Shown: positions 1 to 10,802 of the stretch, in pieces
Layout of the letters: each line of letters starts with the position of its first letter
How positions within the stretch are numbered: position 1 is the first letter of the stretch
Assembly (NCBI GenBank): GCA_025617745.1
Contig: CM046858.1
Location: 33,488,598 to 33,552,597, forward strand
Length of the DNA stretch: 64,000 nt
Reading direction: 5' to 3'
Origin: Heliocidaris erythrogramma
Taxonomy: Eukaryota; Echinodermata; Echinoidea; Camarodonta; Echinometridae
The notes under the pieces: model-generated
Databases searched by the model: none
What the model was told of the DNA's origin: nothing
The model's input: only the letters and a program-made list of their open reading frames with translations
Position numbers and translations under genes: made by a program

Positions 1-2674
1 GGCTATAAAAAAGGTGCTGAATGATAACGTCAAGAGTTTTCGCGCTTCGCGCGGGAAAAGGGTTACATGCATTGCAGTATTACGTCCAAATTACTGAAAA
101 GCAGTCTGGGCGTCGAACTATAAAAGGGGAACCCCCCCCCCCCACACGCACACACACACACACACACACTCCCTGCACCCACCCCTGTTACATAAAGTGC
201 AGTATTGTGTCCAAACAACTGAAAAGCAACCAGGTCGTCGAAGTAACATTCCGCCTATAAAATAGGTGCTAAAATGTCAGAGTTTTCGAGCTTCGCGCGG
301 GAAAGGGAAAACTCCCTCTCCATGCATCCACCCCTATTACATACAGCGGAGTATATTGCGTCCAAAAAAAAACTGAAAAGCAACCAGGTCGTGAAACTAA
401 CATTTTGTCTATAAAATAGGTGCTAAAACGTCAGAGTTTTCGAGCTTCGCGCGGGGAAGGGAAAACTCCCTCTCCCTGCATCCACCCCTATTACATACAA
501 TGCAGTATTGTGATCAAATAACTGAAAAGCAGCCAGGGGGTCGAACTAATTAAGTTTCCGCCTAAAATAAGTGGTAGGAGCCGTTTATCTTTCTCTCAAA
601 TTTACTGTAGAACGTAAAAGCTTTCCCGTCTTCCGCGGGAAGGGGGAAACTCCCTCTCCCTGCATCTACCCCTATTACATACAGTGCAGTATGCGATGAA
701 ATAACTGAAAAGCAGCCAGGGCGTCGAACTAACTTTCCGCCTAAAATAAGTGTTAGGAGCCGTTATCTTTCTCTCAGATTTACTGTAGAACGTAAAAGCT
801 TTCCCGTCTTCCGCGGGAGGGGGGGGGGGAACTCCCTCTCCCTGCATCCACCCCTATTACATACAGTGCAGTATTACATCCAAATAACTGAAAAGCAGTC
901 GCGGCGTCGAACCATAACTTTCCACCTAAAAAAATTGTTTGCTACGAGCCCTTATCTTTTTCTCAAATTTGCTAAAAGTCAGAGCTTTTGCGCTTCGCTC
1001 GGGAAGGGGAAACTCCCTCTCCCTGCATCCACCCTGTTGCATACAGTGCAGTATTGCGATCACATAACTGAAAAGCTGCCAGGGCGTCGAACAAATATTC
1101 CAGCTATAAAACAGGTGCTAAAAGTTTTCGAGCACCGCGCGTGAAAAGGGAAACTCCCTCTCCCGACATCCACCCCTATTACATAAAGTGGAGTATTACA
1201 TTCATAAAAATAACTGAAAAGCAGTCACGGCGTCGAACCATAACTTTCCACCTAAAATAATTGTTTGCTACGAGCCCTTATCTTTTTCTCAAATTTGCTA
1301 AAAGTCAGAGCTTTTGCGCTTCGCTCGGGAAGGGAGAAACTCCCTCTCCCTGCATCCACCCTGTTACATACAGTGCAGTATTGCGATCACATAACTGAAA
1401 AGCTGCCAGGGCGTCGAACAAATATTCCAGCTATAAAACAGGTGCTAAAAGTTTTCGAGCTTCGCGCGGGGAAGGGAAAACTCCCTCTCCCTGCATCCAC
1501 TCCTATTACATACAATGCAGTATTGCGATCAAATAACTGAAAAGCAGCCAGGGGGTCGAACTAATTAACTTTCCGCCTAAAATAAGTGTTAGGAGCCGTT
1601 ATCTTTCTCTCAAATTTACTGTAGAACGTAAAAGCTTTCCCGTCTTCCGCGGGAGGGGGAAACTCCCCCTCCCTGCACCAACCCTGTTACATGCATTGCA
1701 GTATTACGTCCAAAATACTGAAAAGCAGTCTGGGCGTCGAACTATAAAAGGGGAACCCCTCCCCCCCCCCCACACTCTCTGCACCCACCCCTGTTACATA
1801 CAGTGCAGTATTGCGTCCAATTACTGGGCCAGCCAGGGCGACGAACATATTCCGCCTATAAAAAAGGTGCTAAAAGATAACGTCAGAATTTTTGCGCTTC
1901 GCGCGGGAAGGGCAAAACTCCATCTCCCTGCATCCACCCCTATTACATACAGTGCAGTATTACATCCAATAACTGAAAAGCAGTCACGGCGTAGAATTAT
2001 AACTGTTTGCTACGAGCCGTTATCTTTCTCTCAAATTTGCTAAAACGTCGGAGCTTTCGCGCTTCGTGCGGGAAAGGGGGACCCCCACCCCCCCCCCCCC
2101 CTCCCTGCACCCAGTCCTATTACATACAGTGCAGTATTGCGATGAAATAACTGAAAAGCAGCCAGGGCGTCGAACTAACTTTCCGCCTAAAATAAGTGTT
2201 AGAGCCGTTATCTTTCTCTCAAATTTGCTCAAAGTCAGAGCTTTCGCGTCTCGCGCGGGAGGGGGAAACTCCCTCCCTGCACCCACCCAGGTTACATGCA
2301 TTGCAGTATTACGTCCAAATAACTGAAAAGCAACCAGGTCGTCGAACTAACATTCCGCCTATAAAATAGGTGCTAAAACGAGTTTTCGCGCTTCGCGCGG
2401 GAAGAGGGAAACTTCCTTCCCGGCCTGCACCCACCCCTGTCACATAGAGTGCAGTATTGCGTCCAAATAACTGAAAAGCTGCCAGGGCGTGAAACAAATA
2501 TTCCGCCTATAAAAAAGGTGCTAAAAGATAACGTCACCACCAATTTCGCACTCTTCGCGTGCTCACAACCGCCCCCTTAAAATGAGATCCTGGCTATGCG
2601 GTAGGATCCTTCACGTCTGCACCCCCCCCCCCCCCCCCCCCCCCTCTATTGAAAATTCCGGGCTACGCCTGTGG
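1..2674. repeat. Tandem array of 140-185 bp units inside a dispersed repeat
   Basis: About fifteen units share a core reading ACTGAAAAGCAGCCAGGGCG, followed by a TTTCCGCCTA block, a GCGCTTCGCGCGGG mini-palindrome, a C-rich stretch and CATCCACCCCTATTACATAC. Core copies lie near 97, 219, 373, 510, 705, 890, 1068, 1215, 1398, 1538, 1720, 1825, 1972, 2148, 2325 and 2478. Short units carry CTATAAAATAGGTGCTAAAA; long units replace it with a block containing GAGCCGTTATCTTTCTCTC. The array ends in a C-run and the terminal motif GGGCTACGCCTGTG. A reverse-orientation single unit with the same end lies at 48995-49236, so this is an interspersed family whose internal unit has been amplified here. It continues past the left edge of the window. 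No coding capacity is seen; the overlapping small reading frames are repeat artefacts. Confidence 0.85.
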
Positions 2675-2824
2675 TGGCAGCAGAGTTACTTTTAGTGTAT
2701 TTTTAGACAGAATGATACTCTCCGTCATGAAATAAATCTTTAGGTCATGGAGGACTTGAAATATTTCAACGAAGCTACCACATCTAGCTAAACATTTTTG
2801 ATACGCAATGTATATAAACCTTAC

Positions 2825-3087
2825 CTTTGCCTAAACTATCGGCAAGATGCATCAGCTGAATGTGTTTTAGTGTACTGACCAATATCTTCCTTGCCTCGGT
2901 ATCACTCACTCTCTTTCGCCACTCGTACAACATCTGATAGGTAGCTTGCATGGTGCTTGCCTGGTCTTTCTCGAACCGACTTAGTTGAGCTTCAGAGAAT
3001 CCCAAAGCTAGCCCCACCTTCCTGAAATCTGATGGATCCATACCATCAGCAAGGAGGTAGAGCTCTAACTCGGTCAGGTTACCAGGT
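2825..3087 (-). CDS. Death-domain exon (exon 2) of a probable NLR-like gene
   Basis: The exon is bounded by an acceptor (TGATTTAG before 3087) and a donor (GTAAGG at 2824-2819). It encodes 87 codons that read through without a stop in phase with the exon at 6653-7215: the split codon AC|A gives Thr. The peptide runs from PGNLTELELYLLADG to LMHLADSLGK. It has the six-helix Death-fold pattern: hydrophobic helix 1, a DFRKVGLALGF helix 2, a LSRFEKD turn, a long YQMLYEWRKRV helix and a final ILVSTLKHIQLMHLADSL helix. Death domains assemble homotypic signalling complexes in apoptosis and innate immunity. The donor leaves phase 1, so more exons must follow to the left, outside or beyond the repeat array. 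The domain call is firm; NLR membership is inferred from the upstream 2A-like peptide. Confidence 0.85.
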
Positions 3088-3226
3088 CTAAATCATAACA
3101 AGAAAAATATAATTATTTTGATTGAGTTTATAGAGATACATTGTTTTTTACGGAATATAATTTCAGTTTGTTCCATGTTTTCTTGGACCAAACTATGGAA
3201 TCATGTTTGGTTTACCAAAAATGCTT

Positions 3227-3386
3227 ACGTTGCGTGGTTATTTTGTGATAACCCCGTTGGACGGGGTTATTATTTCATACCACGCATCATAGTCGAAACG
3301 TAGAAAGTGACCACGTTTCGACTATGCTGCGTGGTATGAAATATTAACCCCGTCCAACGGGGTTATCACAAAATAACCACCCAACG
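3227..3386. repeat. Foldback element, ~75 bp inverted arms
   Basis: The left arm (about 3227-3300) and right arm (about 3312-3386) are near-perfect reverse complements around a short centre. Each arm itself contains a nested palindrome, AACCCCGTTGGACGGGGTT. The outer ends read ACGTTGCGTGGTTATTTT and its complement. Related ACCACG/AACGGGG sequence continues to 3450 and reappears at 6459-6575 on the other side of the Harbinger element, so the Harbinger probably landed inside a larger foldback or MITE-like repeat. It lies in the intron of the Death-domain gene. Confidence 0.75.
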
Positions 3387-3451
3387 TGGTTACAATTTGA
3401 CCACGTTTTGGGTTGAATGTATAACCACGCTGTGTGTGGTCATTTTAGTTA

Positions 3452-6400
3452 TGCAGGCGTCACACTGTCCCGAACTTGATCAAAGATGGACACGCGATCA
3501 AGGTTCGGCTCTGATCGTATAAACATCGGGCCATTCGTGAGGGCATCTTAAGCCATCAGATGACCGCCGGTGAATCTTTGGCATGCCAAAAAAGTGCCCG
3601 AAGACCTTGCCAAGTTTCATTTTCGCGTTGAATTCGTGTCAATTTTGCCCCTCTTAAAGTGATTTGGTAACTTTGTAGAGGCTTGATAAATCTGAGCTGC
3701 CTGGCCTTACATGCTATCAGTGTATGTAATATGGTGTAAAAATGAAGCCCAGGGGGAAAAAAGCACTTCAAAATCATCATATCCTTCACAAAAGTAAACA
3801 TATGCAAGTGACCAAAAATGCCAGACTCATCATCCCCCATAGACTTAGTGTTAGACTAAAGGGTATTGGCCATAGGCTTTCGTAAATGGGAGTATTCAGT
3901 CATAGATATCTTAATAATAGCATCATATATTTGAAAACCTTTCTATGCCTGGTTATTTATTTATCCTTCTGAACAAGACAGATATCAAAATTCAACAATT
4001 TATTAAATCAAGCCTCCACAAAGTAACCGAATCCCTTTAAGGCCATCGTGAGGGCATCTTAATTCAAATCGTGTCATCTCCGTCTTTACTTCGTGTGATC
4101 ACCGGTGGCATGGGGCATTTTTCGCCTTACGAAGATAATACAAAGGAAACAAGAAGCTGCCCGATTGTCATAGGAAAGCAACACGACTACGTGAAGCCCT
4201 CGCAATGCCGGCGTGTAGCCTTCATAATTATAGTACTATGACATCGAGATGGGACAACGGTGTCGGCAAAGACAGCCGAATTCGAGTAGTTCAAGCGTTT
4301 CCCATGTGTCATGGTAACGTGGACATATAACAGGCTGACCTCGGAGCATCTTCCTCAGTCAGTCCTGAGCAATCCTACAGAGCAGAGGCGTGTGTAACTC
4401 CCAAAGCTTTATTCACAGGCAGTTCCTGCGGAATGGCTTACTTTGATGATGAGACAAGCAGGAAAAAGAGGCAGCAGTATTGCTTCTTTGGATGCACCTC
4501 AGAGAGCATGAGGAGGCCCAGCATCTCCTCTTACAGGTAAAATGTGTTTATTTCACTTCCAGGACAAAATTATTAGCTTGTTAAATGTGAAAAGACGATG
4601 GAATTGGATTGAGGCCCCTGCCGTTGATGACAGAATACTTTAGTATTTTAGTGCAGCCTGAATTTTCTGTAGTTGTTTTATTATGAAACTTAGTTAGGAT
4701 GAGTTATGGCGGAGGGAGAGGTTAAGGGATTAAACTTTGGTTTAAAAATCATGCATGCAGATACAGTGCATTCATGTATCATGGACCGGTCCTGCCATGA
4801 TCACATTTTATTCTTGTTTGTGAGTGTACGTGCCTTTCTAGCATTCGACAAGGTACTTATCTTGTTTTGCTTTCTAATTTCCAGGGCAGGGGCAAACCGA
4901 GGCGAAGGAGGATCAAAACCGAAGTCTATGTGGGTCAGGAAATTGTTGACAAAATAAGAGAACGCTATGGCCACTATACCACACTACTAGATAAGCTGTA
5001 GACAGAAGATGAGAAGACCTTCTACAACTACACAAGACTTCTCAGAGTCCTCTACGATGATGTCCTGCGAAGGGTAGAGGGCAGAATAGAGAAGAAGGAC
5101 TCATGGTACAGAAAGTCTATCCCTCCTGGTCTCAAGCTGTCCATCACTCTACGACACCTGACCTGCGGTGACGATTATCCAAGTCGGTCCTACAACTTCA
5201 TATTTTCTCCAAACACCATCTCCCTCATCAGTAATGAAATCTGCGATGCCATCAAAGCCGAGTTTGCTGTTGAGGTGAAAAGTGGACCGCCATTGCTGAT
5301 CAGTTTGAGAAGAGATGGCAATTTCCACACTGCTGTGGTGCTCTGGACGGCAAGCATGAGGCGGTCACCTGTCCTTGGAATACTGTCTCTGAGTACAGAA
5401 ATTACAAGGGCTTCTTCTCCATTGTCCTCATGGCCCTGGTCGACGCAGACTACAAGTTTTCCTGGATTGATGTCGGCTCTGATGCAAGTATCTATAATAT
5501 GGGTCAGAACTAAATGAAAGCCTGGAGAGTCCGAACAACATAATTATTCAATACTGTACCATACTACACAGTAGGGGACAATGCTTTGGGGGTCAACAAG
5601 CGCCTGATGTACCCGTTTTTCATCAGAAAGTTGGAGAATATTTAACTACAGACTCTCCAGATATAGGTGTGTAGTGGAAAATGCATTTGGAATTCAGGCA
5701 CACAAGTTCCGAGTTGTGCGGAGGACCATGAACCAGAGGCCAGAGACATGCAGATAAATCATCACAACTTGTGTGATCCTTCACAATCTCATCAGACTGA
5801 GATATCCAGCCACGCACAACAACCTGATGGACTTGGAGGACCAGAACCAGAATGTCATCCCAGGGGCATGGAGAAATGACAAAGTACTTCTGGATGGTTA
5901 CCACGGAGACTCATTGCTGTCTTCTTGGACCTCTAATACTAAATTACCAATTTCCTCTAATTTCCTCTTCTGAGTTCTGTTACCGGCCAGCTTCTTCCCC
6001 TTGCCTCTCCCTGCTTTGGGTAGCATGTCAAACCTGAAATGTGTTTTCTCCTCCCAAATACTAGCATCCGATCAGCAATTGAATTTCCAACGTGTATACC
6101 ATGTATACGGTATGGTCGGCCGAAGTACGGTCGATCGGCCGAAGATTTTATACCATCGGGAGGTCACGTGACCTCTTCATGACCTAGTGGAACGCATCGT
6201 ATTCTCAATACGACGTCGTGTAACCATCGTTTGGCCGTCGTGTGTCATTCGGGTAAACTTCTTAATAAAATTTCACATCTTCGTGTAGCTTTCGTGTGGG
6301 GTTCGGGTGCCATCTTGTGACCTTCTGTAGGCATCGTACTTCCTTCGGCTGTTGATTGGCTGTTGACCAAGTTCGGGGCCAACTTCGCGCGAAATTGAAA

Positions 6401-6455
6401 ATTCCATATTCGTATGGCCATCTTGTCTCAAGTTCGGGACAGTGTGACGCCAGCA
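3452..6455 (+). mobile_element. PIF/Harbinger DNA transposon with TTA target duplication
   Basis: Terminal inverted repeats start TGCAGGCGTCACACTGTCCC (left, 3452) and mirror at 6436-6455; about 36 bp match with few differences (left arm 3452-3492). TTA flanks both ends (3449-3451 and 6456-6458), the 3-bp duplication typical of PIF/Harbinger. The element is 3004 bp, on the plus strand, inside the minus-strand intron of the Death-domain gene. It holds a degenerate transposase. The Myb/SANT-like second protein of complete Harbingers was not found. Subterminal GTGAGGGCATCTTAA occurs at 3538 and 4050. Confidence 0.92.
4433..5973 (+). pseudogene. Harbinger transposase (HARBI1-like nuclease), decayed
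   Basis: Exon 1 (4433-4536) encodes a 35-residue start, MAYFDDETSRKKRQQ, and ends at CAG|GTAAAA. Exon 2 resumes in frame if the acceptor at 4888-4889 (GGGCAG|G) is used. It then gives a typical N-terminal region (VYVGQEIVDKIRERYG, DSWYRKSIPPGLKLSITLRHL). The catalytic core is recognisable in pieces: RWQFPHCCGALDGKH (first D), KGFFSIVLMALVDADYKF (second D) and RCVVENAFGIQAHKFRV (E). Decay includes a TAG at 4999, a frameshift near 5275-5290, a stop at 5515 and further frame changes near 5640 and 5700-5800. The element cannot make its own transposase but is a dateable relic. Family assignment is firm from the order and spacing of the DDE blocks. Confidence 0.9.
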
Positions 6456-6652
6456 TTAACCCACACAATGGTGTCGCATAGACACCGTGCGGGGTTTGTG
6501 CATTTAGTCAACAACGCAAACGGGGTTAAAAATGACCACGTTTGGGTCATTTTGTACAGCCACGTATTCTTTTTTAAATCTATAGTTTTACAAGTGCACG
6601 CTTTTTTATAGTTAACAAGTATTTCAGAAAGGTTGGTTTGTAAGAAACTTAC

Positions 6653-7215
6653 GTATCATTTGGACCAGGATTGAGTTCTACATCACCAGATCTTAATAAC
6701 AGCATGTTCGTCATATCTGAACAGTCTCTGTCTTCCGTTGCATCATCCTCAGTACAGGTCTTTCCTGACTCAGGACATGGGGTTGTAGAACCTTTAGAAT
6801 GTGGAGCAGTGCTACGACCTAGGCAAGTGACACAACTTGAAGATCCACCGTCAGTATCACATCCATCGACGTTACATGGAGAGCTCTCATGAACAGCGTT
6901 ATCCCCTATTGGATTATGGGCGTCACATGGGGGTCCTGTGCGAGAGTTTTGGTCACACTGCGAACTGTTGTCATTGCATGAAGACCCAGTTTGATGAGCT
7001 TTGTTACCATCAAAACTACTGACATTACTCGAAGACCTCGTAAAGGGTAAAATTTTACAGTCATTGTTGTTATTAACTTTGGGTGACTGAGCTGTTGCAG
7101 ATGTTTTGATTAAACTAAAAAGTTTCCTCAGAAAGTAGTTGTAGTCATATTCTTTCTTCTGCCGTCGCAGGAATGTGCCGATCCTCACACGCCAATCGCC
7201 AAGAGATACAGGCAT
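6653..7215 (-). CDS. First coding exon: N-terminal module ending in a 2A-like recoding peptide
   Basis: The frame starts at ATG 7215-7213 in a good context (GTCACCATGC). A likely acceptor, TTTTTACGCAG, lies 15 nt upstream, so a 5' UTR exon may precede it. The exon encodes 187 full codons: a basic start (GDWRVRIGTFLRRQKK), a Ser/Asn/Cys/Asp-rich low-complexity middle, then MTNMLLLRSGDVELNPGPND at the exon end. The DxExNPGP core is the 2A signature, where ribosomes skip the Gly-Pro bond and release two chains. The donor is AC|GTAAGT at 6652, joining in frame to the Death-domain exon. Known family context: 2A-like peptides at the front of sea urchin NLR/CATERPILLER proteins can act as recoding sites and, when uncleaved, as signal sequences. 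Here 2A would release a ~185-residue leader from a Death-domain protein that starts with Pro. Function of the leader is unknown. Confidence 0.85.
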
Positions 7216-7230
7216 GGTGACATCAAGACA

Positions 7231-7639
7231 CTGCGTAAAAAGATAATGATAAAGTAAGGAGTCGATAAATTGAGACGTTCAACATTAAGAAAATAAAGAC
7301 AAATCGTTGTAAAAAGTTGAAGGAATATTCAAATATCAAAAAAGACGCATGCATTAGACTTATCTCGCTATTTCAGCTTAGGGTATTGGCCTTTCCTAAG
7401 TGTAGGCCTACCCATTCTCATTACCAGAAGTCCATTGTCAGAAAACAGATGTTTAGAAGATAACATAACTTGAAATATGATGTGAAATCATAATTATGAA
7501 TGAAAATTTATGAAGCTGTTAAAGATAATTTTGAGTTATGGTCATGAAATTACATCGTGAAAGAAACTGTCTCAAAGCAATTGGGAAAGGGTGATCATGT
7601 CTAAATAAGAATTGGTGTATACTTGTCATTAAAATCATG
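7231..7639. other. No recognised feature
   Basis: Sequence upstream of the 2A/Death-domain gene. I see no coding exon, repeat end or clear promoter here. The 5' UTR exon and promoter of the minus-strand gene could lie here or further right. Confidence 0.4.
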
Positions 7640-7913
7640 AAAATGAGTTGGGGGGGGGGGGGGGGGGTTGGGTTGGGGGACAATAACAATCGCCAGCCCT
7701 ACAAAAGTCGCTCGGGGGGGGGGGGGGGGGGGGGGGGTTATAGGGTCCAGTTTCCCTCCATAAATCTCTGACAAGCAAAGGAAAAAGAAGAAAAGTAAAA
7801 GGTTTTCCGTTCTAAAATAAGGGGGGCACAGCGCATACTTTTCTTTCAAAAAGGGGGGTCGCGGGCCGGGATTGCCTCCCCCCAAAAAAAACAAAATAAT
7901 AAATCCGCCACTG
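7640..7913 (-). repeat. G-run dispersed repeat ending in CAGTGGCGGATT
   Basis: Read on the minus strand the repeat starts CAGTGGCGGATTTATTATTT at 7913, followed by a T-run, a G-run and two long C-runs. This matches the shared architecture of the other GGCG-terminus repeats in the window (near 2665, 13164, 19225, 19810, 35905, 37083, 38169, 48998 and 51132). The far end is not defined. The proline-rich reading frame across it is an artefact of the C-runs. Confidence 0.6.
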
Positions 7914-8790
7914 GGACTGCACACACAATGGCATAAATGTTCGGCCCGAACATTAATTTTAGCTATTTCTGGTCATATTTTGAATATGAGGGCAATTGAG
8001 GAGCAATCTTTTTCAGTGGACATTTCTACTATGATGTTCTTCCATATTTCTCACAGCCTTAAAGAAAATGAGGTATGCTTGTGATTAAGTACAAAGTTCT
8101 AGTAGAAGTACTTTTTAAGTTCATGTAGTGGAGATCACTCGTGTAGAGTTTGCCAAAATAGCTTTTGAAACGTTATCTTTTGAACACAAGACTACCATAT
8201 CAGTGCAAAAAGTTTTTCATCATTTCGCCATTTGGTACACCCATTAACAAGATAAACAGACGACTCCATCAATCATTGACAACATTTATAGCCGGTATTA
8301 AAAAGTTATCAAACGTATAAATAATATCATGTTTGTTATTACATGTATTAAATCGCATTTTATACTCGTCTAAATTATCTCGCAAGATTCGACCTTCGTA
8401 CCCTCCCGGTACTTAACGCCCGAACTTTACACACCTGCAGTTACAAACTCTTGTGGTCAATAACAACAGTTACTGTATCTCATTTGTTTTCCATAAGCAC
8501 GGAATTGTTTGAATCTACAGCAAAAACAGAATCCAGCAATGTGAATACAAAAATAATCATATGGCTTTTCTCCCACGTTCCATTAAAATGTACTCATCAT
8601 ATCCTACATGTCATGTTGATCTGTTCAAAATATGACAAAGAAATGCAGTTTTAGATAAAATATCTGGTGGTGTTGAAATGGAAATAAAATTATATACAAA
8701 TATTCTGTGTGACGTAACAGTTTAAATTTCTCTTCTATTTATTTAACTTGACTAAAATAGAAGGCGTAAAACAATTAGATTATTAAACCG
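7914..8790. other. AT-rich stretch without recognised features
   Basis: No exon with splice borders, no inverted repeat with target duplication and no transposon protein similarity were found by eye. Confidence 0.4.
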
Positions 8791-8794
8791 ATGC

Positions 8795-9100
8795 TATGGC
8801 TACAGCCCACGAGACCGACAATGTCCATCTTGCAAGCCTTCTGACAACTTTTTTTTGACGGTTCAATAGACCGACAACCATCTAGACCAACATTGTCGGT
8901 CCCATGGGCATTCTAGCCCCTTTTAGCACTAGGCCGACGGTCCACGAGACCTACAGCCGATGATACCGACAATTTTTTTTTATCTACCCTTATATATTTC
9001 TCTGTTTATCGGAATCGTAGGCTGTCAGGCTTGTAAACCTTTTGTAAATATCGGTCTCGTATAGGCTGACTGTCTGTGCTGGGATGAAACTGACAATGTC
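8795..9100. repeat. Degenerate GACCGACAATG repeat cluster
   Basis: Variants of CGAGACCGACAATG, AATAGACCGACAACC, TAGACCAACATTGTCGG and CGATGATACCGACAAT recur on both strands at irregular spacing. The theme is reminiscent of the GGTCCGATAGACCG minisatellite at 53795-53985. Origin unknown. Confidence 0.45.
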
Positions 9101-9752
9101 GTTCTTACGATAAGTCCTAAATACTGAAACTTAACAGAAATAAAATCAGTCCTCACATTCCATCAACATGATATTTCTTTCTATGGGTATCCACGTTCAA
9201 GCAATAAGTCTATGAATTTTCAATCGTGGCATAACAATGGCATAACCATAACAATGACATTTATTTGGTCAGGAGCTGGACATTCATTTGGTCTATATTA
9301 TAACATATTTAGCAAGTTTGCTCTCTAGTCGTATCATAACTCCGAAATATTCTGTGATTTTCCTTTAGATTAAAAAGTGCCCTTGGGGGCAAAATCCCCG
9401 TATCACTAGATATTGAGCTCAATCTTACCCAAGAGAACACTTGGATGAACTGTAATTTCCTTGTGCGTGTAAAACGTAACGTTAAAATGTAACGTTAGGT
9501 ACTGTAGTATAGGGTACGTAGACTGTGTTGCTACATGTATGCAAGATTGTCATTAGGATTTATCACGAATGCATAGAGTGCATGTATTTATCAAATTGAA
9601 AACTAAACTTTGTCTTGACACAATGTTCAGGGGAGATTTATAATAAATGACAATTTAAAAGTGAATTTGTTCTGAGCAAGGAGTACATTCGTAAGGGGAT
9701 ATTTGAATGTTTTGAATGTTCTTGTATAGACCTTAGAGGGCAGCAGATTTTA
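9101..9752. other. No recognised feature
   Basis: AT-rich intergenic sequence; no exon, repeat end or element seen. Confidence 0.4.
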
Positions 9753-9760
9753 TGAATAAC

Positions 9761-9947
9761 TAGTGTCCCTGTATTAAAGAGTTGCGACATGGACGTCCCA
9801 CTTTTCTGGAAACAAAATGGCGTTCGAATTCTTTCTATTGAGAACACCCAGGTGCTTATCGGACTTGAATAGAAATGTTACGTAATAGTGGAAACAAAAT
9901 GGCGTTCAAATCCCCAGTTGTCGCAACTCTTTAATACAGGGACACTA
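9761..9947. mobile_element. 187-bp hAT-type MITE with 8-bp TSD
   Basis: Inverted ends read TAGTGTCCCTGTATTAAAGA and continue to about 29 bp, mirrored at 9919-9947. Both sides carry the identical octamer TGAATAAC (9753-9760 and 9948-9955). An 8-bp duplication with a TAG-start terminal repeat is typical of hAT elements. Inside are two direct copies of GGAAACAAAATGGCGTTC. There is no coding capacity, so it is non-autonomous. Confidence 0.88.
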
Positions 9948-9955
9948 TGAATAAC

Positions 9956-10793
9956 TATTCTGAATATGTTCATGTCCATTTTTGCCTTTATAATCTGGGA
10001 AATTAAATATTGAGAATAGGTTTATTTCCATAATGCCAAGTGTGCATTGTGTTTTCCATTACATAATTAACTTGTGTGTTTTGTGGAAAGGCAGTGTAAG
10101 GTGAAAAGCTTGAATTAAATTTAGCCTTGGAAAAATGTTTTATACTCTTGGCTTTGGGATTGTTCATGTAGCATCCTAGCATCTGTGTAACATTACAAAA
10201 TGATAATAATTTTGATTGAATTTATTCTAGCTGTCATCTGGATCAGAGGCGTTGCCTTTGTGAGTGTTTGCTAGTGAGTCCTGAGGTTGTGGCTCCAAGT
10301 TTGGTGTTGAGCTTGGGTGAGCATTAATTAGTTGCTTTAATGAAATGTTTTGTAGATTACTGAGTAATGAATTACAGTAACTACATGTATTTGCTGTAAA
10401 ACTCATAAAATATTGGCATTGTTGGATTTGTGTCTCAAGATTAAATGAGCATAGAACACTTGAGATAATGAATTATTGCATGCAATCACGCTCTTCAATT
10501 CTACTAAAGACAAGTGTTAGTATTTCTTGAGTAAAATTGTACTCTGAATGCAGTTATTTTAATGCCCTTATGTATTTAAATATTTGTATTTCTTAGTGTC
10601 ATTTAGGTTCAGTTTTGTTTTCTAAAACTTATGATATGATGTATTTCAACATTCATAGAATGGGATATAATAATTTAGCATTGGTATTGAATTTAATTGT
10701 GCCCTTGTAGTTATGCAAGGCGAGGATCTGTTATCAGGGGATAACGAGAGAGTTAGCTGTGAGAAGCAAAATAGAGGATTTGCCTGTCATTAG
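9956..10793. other. No recognised feature
   Basis: AT-rich intergenic sequence between two MITEs; no exon or element seen. Confidence 0.4.
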
Positions 10794-10802
10794 GAGTATT
10801 AG

